Assembly: GCA_937914775.1 (NCBI GenBank)
Contig: CALDNB010000054.1
Span: 1-6,199, forward strand
DNA: 6,199 bases
DNA from: an uncultured Clostridia bacterium
GTDB lineage: Bacteria > Bacillota > Clostridia > Monoglobales > Firm-18
Reading direction: 5' to 3'
In this document: piece by piece, positions 1 through 5,525 of the stretch
Position numbering within the stretch: position 1 is the first letter of the stretch
Layout of the letters: each line of letters opens with the position of its first letter
Position numbers and translations under genes: made by a program
Notes under the pieces: model-generated
Told to the model about the DNA's origin: nothing
Database searches by the model: none
What the model saw: the letters and a program-made list of their open reading frames with translations, nothing else

Positions 1-1
1 A

Positions 2-127
2 TATAAGCGTGACACGGCAACTCACCGTGAAATATTAAATGCTATTATAGAGCAAAACGAAAATCTTGCAAAAGAACTTATGCTTAAACATCTTAATACA
101 GATTATGAGCATTATAAAAAAGCATAA
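2..127 (+). CDS. FadR-type GntR-family transcriptional regulator, C-terminal end only
   Basis: The frame is open from the left edge to TAA at 125-127 and gives 41 residues. They contain the pattern T-H-R-E-I-L-N-A-I-I-E-Q-N and then L-M-L-K-H-L, which is the last part of the FCD ligand-binding domain of FadR-subfamily GntR regulators. In that family the His of the HRxI motif is commonly one of the metal/ligand-binding histidines and the following helices close the all-alpha domain. The DNA-binding N-terminus lies outside the window. FCD regulators usually sense organic acids or sugar acids and often control hexuronate or related pathways. Its position, converging on a sugar isomerase gene, fits a carbohydrate locus, but nothing visible shows which genes it controls. 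The family call is fairly secure; the effector is unknown. Confidence 0.75.
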   Translation, partial: YKRDTATHREILNAIIEQNENLAKELMLKHLNTDYEHYKKA

Positions 128-131
128 AAAT

Positions 132-157
132 ACCCCTTTAGTTTGAACTAAAGGGGT
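132..157. terminator. Bidirectional intrinsic terminator between regulator and isomerase genes
   Basis: An 11-bp perfect stem, ACCCCTTTAGT (132-142) paired with ACTAAAGGGGT (147-157), closes a 4-nt loop. It starts 4 bp after the stop codon of the regulator on the plus strand and 6 bp after the stop of the isomerase on the minus strand. A T-rich stretch follows on the plus side (TTAAATTTTAT). On the minus side the hairpin is followed by TATTTTTATG. It can therefore end transcription from both converging genes. Confidence 0.85.
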
Positions 158-163
158 TAAATT

Positions 164-1534
164 TTATATTATTACAGTTTTTAATGAAAGGAGTTTTGCA
201 AAATATTCCATTTCCTCAACTGTTGCACCGTAAATAAATGTGCTGTGGTGTGTTGCGCCGTTTTTACTTATTTTTTCTAAAAACTCCGCCGTTGAATTAC
301 TGTTTGACGGCTTAAACCAACCGCGCATCTTATTTGGCATACTGTCATCACCTGCAGAAAGCATTTCACCTTGTGCTATAAGCATCTGGTAATCGTCTTT
401 ATCACGGCTTATATTTACATACACGCCTTTTCCTGCTTTCATTTTCGAGTAACCTGCATAAGGCATTGTGCCTTTAATATATGTAGTGCCTGTACGTCTT
501 ACAAGGGGTTTGCCCTCAATGATTGCGTAATTCATTTCACCCATGTGGCTTAAAAGGACTTTGTTGCCTTTCCAGTCAGGGCAGAAAATTTCTACAAATG
601 TTGTTTCGGGATATGCTGACAAAAATGCACTTGTAAATGCAGAGGTTAAAGCGTCTCCCTCACCTGCATAACCTGTTCCTCTTGCCATTGCCTTGCAGCA
701 CTCTGTAAAAGGCATTGTATCAACATTTCCCACATTTAAAAAGTTAACGGAAAAAGCATTGTAACCGCCTTTTTCTATACATTTACGAAGTGTCAGGCAA
801 CCCTTGACAAAATCTTTATACTCTTCCTCTATAACACCGTCGTCAAAGTCATAATTCTGATGGTCTTTTTCTGTTTCCTCCAAAACTTCCTGTTCTGTTA
901 CCGTTTCTCTTACGGAAGCAATAAAACTGTCCTTTACATGTTCAACTTTTATGCCAAAACGTGTTTTAAGTTCTTTTTCAGGCACTAAAAAATCTCCCAT
1001 ACCTTCAAAACTGCCCCCGAAAAGTCCTACTTTCATATTGGACAGGTTTTTAGCCGCAACTGCGCTTTTTACAAAACCGCAAACGCGATCTATTACGTCA
1101 GACTCTATGTTATGACCTGCAGCAATGGCGTAGGGTTTGCCCTTTTGTTTTAACATACTGCACATATCCATTACGCCGTGTATTCCGTGATTCCACATAA
1201 TTTCCGACGGTGAAGTCTGAGGTGTAAACTCAGGTGCAGGGGTGGTGTCAAGAACAATTACGGGAAGTTTTGTATTTGAAAGTGCCTCTATACTTTCAAG
1301 TGACGGGGAATATGCACCGTGCCATGTAACTATTGCATCAACATTTTCCTTTTCAAATGTTGCAACAGCCCTTTCAAACTCAGGTTTTATACGGCAGAAA
1401 TCACTTGTTATAACTTCCACACCTTTGTCTTTAAAAAGACCGGTCAACTCTTTATAAAAACCTTCCAGTACCGAACGGTTAACCCCTATATCGTCATAAA
1501 GTTTAATGTATAATGGCAAAAATCCGATTTTCAT
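164..1534 (-). CDS. L-arabinose/L-fucose isomerase-like sugar isomerase
   Basis: A predicted 456-aa cytoplasmic metal-dependent aldose-ketose isomerase of the L-fucose/L-arabinose isomerase superfamily. Four putative metal/active-site residues of this fold can be picked out: Glu292 in G-Y-A-G-E-G-D, Glu315 in T-F-V-E-I-F, His330 in L-L-S-H-M-G-E, and His429/430 in G-A-T-H-H-S-T-F. Their spacings of 23, 15 and about 100 residues resemble those of bacterial L-arabinose isomerase (E306, E333, H350, H450), and the C-terminus has the same HH-plus-final-strand layout. Overall sequence is divergent from classical AraA, so the substrate is unknown. The frame stays open further upstream to about 1609, but ATG at 1534 is preferred: it has AAAAGGGGG 8 nt upstream and the longer form would overlap the promoter. 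It has its own promoter with an upstream element shared with the gene at 2587, and it lies downstream of the AraC regulator on the same strand. Confidence 0.85.
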   Translation of the reverse strand: MKIGFLPLYIKLYDDIGVNRSVLEGFYKELTGLFKDKGVEVITSDFCRIKPEFERAVATFEKENVDAIVTWHGAYSPSLESIEALSNTKLPVIVLDTTPAPEFTPQTSPSEIMWNHGIHGVMDMCSMLKQKGKPYAIAAGHNIESDVIDRVCGFVKSAVAAKNLSNMKVGLFGGSFEGMGDFLVPEKELKTRFGIKVEHVKDSFIASVRETVTEQEVLEETEKDHQNYDFDDGVIEEEYKDFVKGCLTLRKCIEKGGYNAFSVNFLNVGNVDTMPFTECCKAMARGTGYAGEGDALTSAFTSAFLSAYPETTFVEIFCPDWKGNKVLLSHMGEMNYAIIEGKPLVRRTGTTYIKGTMPYAGYSKMKAGKGVYVNISRDKDDYQMLIAQGEMLSAGDDSMPNKMRGWFKPSNSNSTAEFLEKISKNGATHHSTFIYGATVEEMEYFAKLLSLKTVII

Positions 1535-1564
1535 AATAATTTCCCCCTTTTCAGTAATATTTTC

Positions 1565-1593
1565 TTTATAGCATAACTGAAAATGGTTTTCAA
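1565..1593 (-). promoter_or_regulatory. Sigma-A promoter of the isomerase gene
   Basis: Read on the minus strand there is TTGAAA (1593-1588), a 17-bp spacer, and TATAAA (1570-1565). Transcription would start near 1558, giving a leader of about 24 nt that contains the purine-rich ribosome binding site AAAAGGGGG before ATG 1534. The upstream edge of the -35 box is 19 bp from the conserved element at 1613-1631. Confidence 0.8.
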
Positions 1594-1612
1594 CAGAATT
1601 TATCCGCAATTT

Positions 1613-1631
1613 CGAGGAATATAGTACGATT
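1613..1631 (-). promoter_or_regulatory. Predicted AraC-type operator upstream of the isomerase promoter
   Basis: In the direction of the isomerase gene the element reads AATCGTACTATATTCCTCG. It matches the element at 2492-2510 at 18 of 19 positions. It ends 19 bp before the -35 box and its centre is about 64 bp upstream of the predicted transcription start, a usual place for an AraC-family activator. It overlaps two bases of the araC-like stop codon. That it binds the neighbouring AraC protein is inferred from proximity and repetition, not shown. Confidence 0.75.
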
Positions 1632-2439
1632 ACATTTCTATAGATTTTATATATTCACCAGGGAGCATACCCATTCTTTTTTTGAACACCTTAGAAAAAT
1701 ACTGCGGGTCGGAATACCCGCACTGGTTGCTTATATCAGAAATACTTGTAAAACCCTGATTCATAAGGGTACAGGAATGTTGTATTCTTATTGTGTTTAT
1801 ATATTCTGACATACCTATATTAAAAGTTTTCTTAAATATCATTGAAATATGTTTGGGACTGTAAAACAGTTGCTCGGCAATTTTGTTTAAGGACAGGGTA
1901 CAGTCGGTAAAATTATCGTCAACATACTTCTTTGCAACAAGGGCAATGTTACTGTTTTTTCTGCTTTGCTCCTGTGGGGTAATCAGTTTGTCCCCAAGGT
2001 AGCAAAAAGTATAAAGCAATATACTTTCCGTCATAAGGTCGGACAGTTGGTCATTTACGCCAAGGCCGTTTTTCCAGTAATCGTAAATCTCCCCGCAGTC
2101 AGGGAAATGACTGTTTGACGGAGTAATCCTCATTTTGTCCATAATCATATTGGAGCGTGAGCCGAGAAAAGAAATATACATATATGTAAAATCCTCTTTG
2201 GACTCAATGGCAAAGGGGTCAGAGGGAAATGTAAAAAACACGTCACCCTTTTTCAGTTCAATAGTTTTCCCCGTACGGTGCAAAACTCCCGTACCTGTGC
2301 AGACGTAATACATTTTATAAACCGCCTGTGATATAAGACCGTTAAATACCTGAGGAGTTGTTTCCAGAACAAAATTTATAGTATGAATTGAATGGTAGTC
2401 GCTGTGATGGGGAATAAAGTTACATATATTCTTATACAA
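1630..2439 (-). CDS. AraC-family transcriptional regulator with cupin sensor domain
   Basis: A 269-aa DNA-binding regulator. Residues ~20-95 form an AraC-type cupin sugar-sensing domain, with the typical beta-turn pattern around Y-V-C-T-G-T-G-V-L and L-K-K-G-D-V-F-F-T-F-P. Residues ~162-269 are the double helix-turn-helix domain: the first at L-S-L-N-K-I-A-E-Q-L-F-Y-S-P-K-H-I-S, the second at I-S-D-I-S-N-Q-C-G-Y-S-D-P-Q-Y-F-S, then the family hallmark P-G-E-Y. Two starts are possible. TTG at 2439 has GAGG (within TGAGGTGA) 8 nt upstream, the same spacing as rpsF, rpsR, the isomerase and the gene at 2587. GTG at 2448 has no properly placed site, so TTG is chosen; the GTG form would be 3 residues longer. 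It lies between the two genes that carry the shared operator and is probably their activator. The operator copy near its own promoter suggests autoregulation. Confidence 0.93.
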   Translation of the reverse strand: MYKNICNFIPHHSDYHSIHTINFVLETTPQVFNGLISQAVYKMYYVCTGTGVLHRTGKTIELKKGDVFFTFPSDPFAIESKEDFTYMYISFLGSRSNMIMDKMRITPSNSHFPDCGEIYDYWKNGLGVNDQLSDLMTESILLYTFCYLGDKLITPQEQSRKNSNIALVAKKYVDDNFTDCTLSLNKIAEQLFYSPKHISMIFKKTFNIGMSEYINTIRIQHSCTLMNQGFTSISDISNQCGYSDPQYFSKVFKKRMGMLPGEYIKSIEM

Positions 2440-2457
2440 ATCGCTCACCTCACAGCA

Positions 2458-2487
2458 ATTTTATTATAAAAAGGTATGTAATGTCAA
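2458..2487 (-). promoter_or_regulatory. Probable promoter of the AraC regulator gene
   Basis: On the minus strand a perfect TTGACA (2487-2482) is followed by an 18-bp spacer and TAAAAT (2463-2458). A better -10, TATAAT (2468-2463), overlaps it but is only 13 bp from TTGACA; paired at 17 bp it would have a poor -35 (TAGATT) directly beside the operator at 2492-2510. Either way the operator abuts the promoter's upstream side, so bound AraC could affect its own transcription. Which hexamers are used cannot be settled from the sequence. Confidence 0.5.
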
Positions 2488-2491
2488 TCTA

Positions 2492-2510
2492 AATCGTACT
2501 ATTTTCCTCG
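2492..2510 (+). promoter_or_regulatory. Predicted AraC-type operator in the divergent intergenic region
   Basis: The plus strand reads AATCGTACTATTTTCCTCG, differing from the element at 1613-1631 at one base. It lies 19 bp upstream of the -35 box of the Gfo/Idh/MocA gene, the same distance and orientation as the other copy relative to the isomerase promoter. It is also a few bases from the promoter of the divergent AraC gene, so one site could serve both directions. Confidence 0.75.
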
Positions 2511-2529
2511 GATATACAGAAAATTTACG

Positions 2530-2558
2530 TTGATATACAAAGTTTGGCGTGTTAGAAT
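2530..2558 (+). promoter_or_regulatory. Sigma-A promoter of the Gfo/Idh/MocA-family gene
   Basis: TTGATA (2530-2535), a 17-bp spacer and TAGAAT (2553-2558) form a near-consensus promoter. Transcription would start near 2565, leaving a leader of about 22 nt that holds AAGGAGG (2572-2578) 8 nt before ATG 2587. The frame is open from a TTG at 2530, but that codon is the -35 box itself, which argues against a longer protein. Confidence 0.8.
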
Positions 2559-2586
2559 GGTATCAAAATACAAGGAGGTTTTAAAT

Positions 2587-3882
2587 ATGTCAAAAATAAA
2601 AATCGGCGTACTTGGAGCATACCGTGGTTCAAGTATGATAAATTACTGCTTAAGAGCAGGTAATGCAGAAGTTGTTGCAATCTGCGACAAATGGCCCCAG
2701 GCACTTGAAATGCAAAAGAAAAATGCCGAAGGACTTAACATCACCTTTTACGATAACTTTGACGATTTTATAAAGCACGATATGGACGCTGTTGTTCTTG
2801 CAAACTATGCTCACCAACACGCACCCTTTGCCATTCGTGCAATGAAACAGGGACTTCACGTTTTCTCTGAAGTTGTTCCCGCACAGACTATGAAAGAAGC
2901 GGTAGAACTTATTGAAACTGTTGAAGAAACAGGTATGATTTACGCGTATGGTGAAAACTACTGCTATATGCCTGCCTGCCACGAAATGAAAAAACTGTAC
3001 GCCGAAAACAAAATCGGTGAATTTGAATACGGAGAAGGCGAATATATACACAACTGTTCAGAAATATGGCCAAGCATTACTTACGGTGAACGTGACCACT
3101 GGAGAAACAGAATGCATTCAAACTTCTACTGCACACATTCATTGGGGCCAATCATTCACGCAACGGGCTTAAGACCTGTATCCGTTACAGGCTTTGAGTG
3201 CCAGAAAAATGAAAGAAGTTTAAAACTTGGCAGACGCGGCGCCGCAATGGGTATGGAGATGGTAACCTTAGAAAACGGTGCCATTGTAAAAAGCATACAC
3301 GGTGATTTGTACAAAGATTCTATATGGTACACTATGTACGGCTCAAAAGGAAGAATGGAAAGCGGAAGAGAAGATGCAAAAGACGGTGACGTTCATAAGA
3401 TTTATGTAAATGCTGACGAATATCCCGATGGCTACGAAACATCAAAACTTGAAAGTTACGAGCCAAAATATGACGAGGGCAATTTTGACCTTGACGGTTA
3501 CGGTCACGGCGGTTCAGACTTTTTCTCAATGTACCATTTTGTAGAAAAAATAAGAGGCAACAAAGATGCAGATATTATAGATGTTTATGAAGCAATGGAT
3601 ATGTTTTTACCAGGTATGTTTGCATACCGTTCAGTCCTTGACGGCGGCGTACCCAAAGAAATCCCCAATCTTCGCGACAAAGCGGTAAGAGAACATTGGA
3701 GAAATGACACAATGTGCACAGACCCCGAAGTTGCAGGTGATATGCTTATTCCCTGCTTCTCAAAAGGCGAACCGCAGGTTGACGACTCTGTTTATGAATA
3801 CGTTAAAAAACTGTGGGACGAAGAGCAGTCAAAAGAAAACAATTATATGTCTCAGGCATTTAATCAGGGTGTTAAAAAATAA
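2587..3882 (+). CDS. Gfo/Idh/MocA-family NAD(P)-dependent protein, GH109-like, without the EKP lysine
   Basis: A 431-aa cytoplasmic protein. Residues 3-~120 are a Rossmann nucleotide-binding domain: strand I-K-I-G-V-L-G, then the variant loop G10-A-Y-R-G14-S, an acidic residue ending strand 2 (Asp34, suggesting NAD), and H-V-F-S-E-V-V-P-A (91-99). Classical family members have E-K-P here with a catalytic Lys; this one has E95-V-V-P98. The C-terminal part has G-E-N-Y-C-Y (122-127), G-E-G-E-Y-I-H (149-155), T-H184-S-L-G-P and later G-H-G-G-S-D and I-D-V-Y-E-A. These resemble, from memory of the family, NAD-dependent GH109 glycosidases and relatives (EVPA, ENCCYGR, GEGAYIH, THGLGP, GHGG). It could therefore be an oxidoreductase or a redox-assisted glycoside-cleaving or epimerising enzyme; the substrate is unknown. 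ATG 2587 is chosen for its AAGGAGG site. It is divergent from the AraC regulator and shares its operator with the isomerase, implying one pathway. Confidence 0.85.
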   Translation: MSKIKIGVLGAYRGSSMINYCLRAGNAEVVAICDKWPQALEMQKKNAEGLNITFYDNFDDFIKHDMDAVVLANYAHQHAPFAIRAMKQGLHVFSEVVPAQTMKEAVELIETVEETGMIYAYGENYCYMPACHEMKKLYAENKIGEFEYGEGEYIHNCSEIWPSITYGERDHWRNRMHSNFYCTHSLGPIIHATGLRPVSVTGFECQKNERSLKLGRRGAAMGMEMVTLENGAIVKSIHGDLYKDSIWYTMYGSKGRMESGREDAKDGDVHKIYVNADEYPDGYETSKLESYEPKYDEGNFDLDGYGHGGSDFFSMYHFVEKIRGNKDADIIDVYEAMDMFLPGMFAYRSVLDGGVPKEIPNLRDKAVREHWRNDTMCTDPEVAGDMLIPCFSKGEPQVDDSVYEYVKKLWDEEQSKENNYMSQAFNQGVKK

Positions 3883-3886
3883 ATTT

Positions 3887-3925
3887 AAAAATGCTCATAT
3901 TCGTATCGAATATGAGCATTTTTTT
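3887..3925. terminator. Bidirectional terminator between convergent genes
   Basis: A 13-bp perfect stem, ATGCTCATATTCG (3891-3903) with CGAATATGAGCAT (3907-3919), closes a TAT loop. It is preceded by AAAAA and followed by seven T (3919-3925), so it works as an intrinsic terminator in both directions. It ends the plus-strand gene finishing at 3882; on the other strand it directly follows the stop at 3924, whose codon overlaps the T tract. Confidence 0.92.
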
Positions 3926-4358
3926 AAAGATAACTTCTTATATCAACTGCCAGTTTTTCTTCCATATTGATAAGTCGTTTTGCAATATCTTTTGAAACTT
4001 CATCGGCAGCGCTATACTGATTTAAATACTTGTTAAGAGATTTTACACCCATATTGCACCCGTCAGTCATCAGGTCTGCAACGGTATTATCAGAAGTGTC
4101 CATAGCAAGCATTACGTTGGTTTTAATCAGTGACATACCTTTTGCAATTACCGCAGGGTCTTTTCCCTCGTCGTGATATTGGTCTAAAAGTTCCTGAATT
4201 TCGCGGTCCAGTTCGTTATGCTGGTCCTTGCATTCGTTAAGAGCATTTTTAAACTGACTGTTTTTAACGTAAGGCATTACTTTTTCAATAGAATCAATAC
4301 CCATTTTTACCCCAGCGTCACATTCTCTTAAAAGTTTTACTGTATCTTGTTCTACCAT
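3924..4358 (-). CDS. Small conserved helical protein, possibly ferritin-like fold, function unknown
   Basis: 144 aa, no signal peptide or membrane segment, very rich in Asp, Glu, Lys and Leu heptad-like stretches, so probably a cytosolic bundle of four or more helices. I recognise the type as a hypothetical protein common in Clostridia but know no function. Two segments look like an internal duplication: C13-D-A-G-V-K-M-G near the start and C101-N-M-G-V-K-S-L in the second half, each followed about 30 residues later by a helix with acidic residues (E42, H47, E49, E53; and E133, E134, D139). Such twofold four-helix proteins with Glu/His include ferritin-like DUF2383-type domains; that link is inference only. 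ATG 4358 is chosen; AAAGGA lies 11 nt upstream, a slightly long spacing. The frame is open to 4532, but that would run through the rpsR terminator and into rpsR, so it is not credible. The gene stands alone between two terminators; I see no clear promoter. Confidence 0.75.
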   Translation of the reverse strand: MVEQDTVKLLRECDAGVKMGIDSIEKVMPYVKNSQFKNALNECKDQHNELDREIQELLDQYHDEGKDPAVIAKGMSLIKTNVMLAMDTSDNTVADLMTDGCNMGVKSLNKYLNQYSAADEVSKDIAKRLINMEEKLAVDIRSYL

Positions 4359-4396
4359 CTGTATCACTTTCCTTTCTGTAACAGATAGTATGCCCA

Positions 4397-4445
4397 AAAA
4401 ATACAAAAAAATAAGGAAAATATCTTTATAAAAGATATTTTCCTT
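4397..4445 (-). terminator. Intrinsic terminator of the rpsF-ssb-rpsR operon
   Basis: On the minus strand, 7 bp after the rpsR stop, a 15-bp perfect stem (AAGGAAAATATCTTT, 4445-4431, with its complement at 4427-4413) closes a 3-nt loop. It is followed by ATTTTTTTGTATTTTTT. It separates the ribosomal operon from the small gene downstream at 4358. Confidence 0.93.
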
Positions 4446-4452
4446 TGTTTTA

Positions 4453-4704
4453 TCAGTCTGTTGTGAATGGTAGTAATGCAATAATTCTTGCTCTTTTAAT
4501 TGCAGTTGTAAGCTGACGCTGATGTTTAGCACAGTTGCCGCTCATTCTGCGAGGCACGATTTTTGCACGTTCTGTTAAATAACGACGTAATTTTGCTACA
4601 TCCTTGTAGTCGATTGATTCAACTTTATCTACACAAAACTGACATGCTTTTTTACGAGGCTTTCTGCGCTGTGGACGCTCGCCTTTATCAAATTTATCTG
4701 CCAT
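4453..4704 (-). CDS. rpsR: 30S ribosomal protein S18
   Basis: 83 aa, normal length for bS18, which binds the platform of the small ribosomal subunit as a heterodimer with S6. The basic N-terminus (R-P-Q-R-R-K-P-R-K-K) is followed by C21-Q-F-C24, then I-D-Y-K-D-V-A-K-L-R-R-Y-L and the core K-I-V-P-R-R-M-S-G-N-C58-A-K-H61-Q-R-Q-L, ending A-R-I-I-A-L-L-P-F. C21, C24, C58 and H61 form a possible zinc-binding set, as in the C+ forms of this protein. The start at 4704 has AAGGAGG 8 nt upstream. Third gene of the operon, 17 bp after ssb, followed by a strong terminator. Expected to be controlled through the S6:S18 leader ahead of rpsF. Confidence 0.98.
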   Translation of the reverse strand: MADKFDKGERPQRRKPRKKACQFCVDKVESIDYKDVAKLRRYLTERAKIVPRRMSGNCAKHQRQLTTAIKRARIIALLPFTTD

Positions 4705-4721
4705 TGCTTTTTCCTCCTTAA

Positions 4722-5162
4722 TTAAAATGGTAAATCATCATCAATATCAATTGGCTGGAAACCTGACGGCTCACTTTGCGGTGCACCGAAGTTTGGTTGT
4801 GGCTGGAAGTTTTGTGCAGGTCTTGCACCGTTTCCGTCCTGTTTTGGTTCGCCGCAGAAATTGATTTCTTCAGCGATTACTTCAGTTGCATAGTGTTTCT
4901 GACCGTTCTGGTCATCCCAAGTTCTTGTCTGTAAAGAACCGACAACATTAATCATACGACCTTTGCCGAAATACTTTGAAACAAATTCAGCCTGCTGACG
5001 CCAAGCGACAACATTAATGAAATCTGTCTGTCTTTCCTCGCCCTGTCTTGCGAAATTTCTTTCAACTGCAACAGAGAAAGAACAAACTGCAGTATTTGAC
5101 TGAGTGTACTTTAGTTCAATGTCTCTTGTAATTCTGCCCCTTAAAATTACTTTATTAAGCAT
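4722..5162 (-). CDS. ssb: Single-stranded DNA-binding protein
   Basis: 146 aa, typical for bacterial SSB, which coats single-stranded DNA as a tetramer in replication and repair. Residues 1-~104 are the OB-fold: M-L-N-K-V-I-L-R-G-R-I-T-R-D at the start, F-S-V-A-V-E-R-N-F, then D-F-I-N-V-V-A-W54, F-G-K-G-R-M-I-N-V-V-G-S-L-Q-T-R-T-W82. A Gln/Pro/Gly-rich flexible linker (~105-136) leads to the acidic partner-binding tip D-I-D-D-D-L-P-F. The start at 5162 has AAAGGAG 10 nt upstream, inside the end of rpsF; the gap to rpsF is only 7 bp, so translation is likely coupled. The order S6-SSB-S18 is the usual one in Firmicutes. Confidence 0.98.
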   Translation of the reverse strand: MLNKVILRGRITRDIELKYTQSNTAVCSFSVAVERNFARQGEERQTDFINVVAWRQQAEFVSKYFGKGRMINVVGSLQTRTWDDQNGQKHYATEVIAEEINFCGEPKQDGNGARPAQNFQPQPNFGAPQSEPSGFQPIDIDDDLPF

Positions 5163-5169
5163 ACCCGAA

Positions 5170-5472
5170 TTACTCCTTTACTTCTTTTCTTACGATGATT
5201 GACCTTAAGATGTTTTCGTCAATTCCGTAATTTCTTTCTAATTCTTTAGGAAATTCCGGACTTGCGGAAAAGTTTACCAAAACATAGTAACCTTCAGTTA
5301 CATCATCGATTTCATAAGCAAGTTTTCTCTTGCCCCAATCTTCTGCGCTTTCAAAATCAGCGTTTTTCTCAATCAATGATTTGAACTTGTTTACTGTTGT
5401 TTCGATGGCTTCGTCAGTTAATGTAGCGTTAACAACGAAAATTGTTTCATAAGAATTTTTCTGTTCAACCAT
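5170..5472 (-). CDS. rpsF: 30S ribosomal protein S6
   Basis: 100 aa, close to the usual bS6 length. It shows the family pattern: S-Y-E-T-I-F-V-V near the start, E-D-W46-G-K-R-K-L-A-Y-E-I in the middle, G-Y-Y-V-L-V-N-F, and I-L-R-S-I-I-V-R near the end. S6 pairs with S18 on the 30S platform. AAGGAGG stands 8 nt before the ATG at 5472. It is the first gene of the rpsF-ssb-rpsR operon, with a consensus promoter and a structured leader that fits autoregulation by the S6:S18 complex. Confidence 0.98.
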   Translation of the reverse strand: MVEQKNSYETIFVVNATLTDEAIETTVNKFKSLIEKNADFESAEDWGKRKLAYEIDDVTEGYYVLVNFSASPEFPKELERNYGIDENILRSIIVRKEVKE

Positions 5473-5492
5473 TTTTTACACCTCCTTCTGGA

Positions 5493-5516
5493 CTCCGGCG
5501 TGTTTACACACGCAAG
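5493..5516 (-). ncRNA. Candidate S6:S18 autoregulatory leader motif in the rpsF mRNA
   Basis: The minus-strand transcript begins near 5519 and folds almost at once: CUU (5516-5514), GCGUGU (5513-5508), loop GUAA (5507-5504), ACACGC (5503-5498), bulged CG (5497-5496), GAG (5495-5493). The 6-bp stem with a GNRA tetraloop sits on a weaker 3-bp stem, and the bulge places a CCG triplet on the 3' side. Known rpsF leaders in many bacteria show such a CCG bulge, which mimics the 16S rRNA site of the S6:S18 dimer. The hairpin ends 6 nt before the AAGGAGG site, so bound protein could hinder ribosome loading. The hairpin is seen; its function is inferred from the family. Confidence 0.65.
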
Positions 5517-5525
5517 GATTGTTAC

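Noticed and set aside
1535..1609. An N-terminal extension of 25 residues for the isomerase from a start at 1609
   Set aside because: It would span the TTGAAA/TATAAA promoter and lacks a ribosome binding site; ATG 1534 has a good one.
2650..3051. Long open frame on the strand opposite the Gfo/Idh/MocA gene
   Set aside because: It lies wholly inside a well-supported gene, is rich in Phe, Cys and His from antisense of Lys/Glu/Ala codons, and has no start signals.
4380..4395. A CATACTAT sequence upstream of the 144-aa gene that resembles a sporulation sigma-E type -10 box
   Set aside because: One mismatch in the -10 and no acceptable -35 element at 13-15 bp; too weak to call a sporulation promoter.
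4359..4532. An N-terminal extension of 58 residues for the 144-aa protein, including a hydrophobic stretch that looks like a membrane segment
   Set aside because: It runs through the rpsR terminator hairpin and its T tract and overlaps rpsR; the hydrophobic residues are just the translation of that AT-rich terminator.
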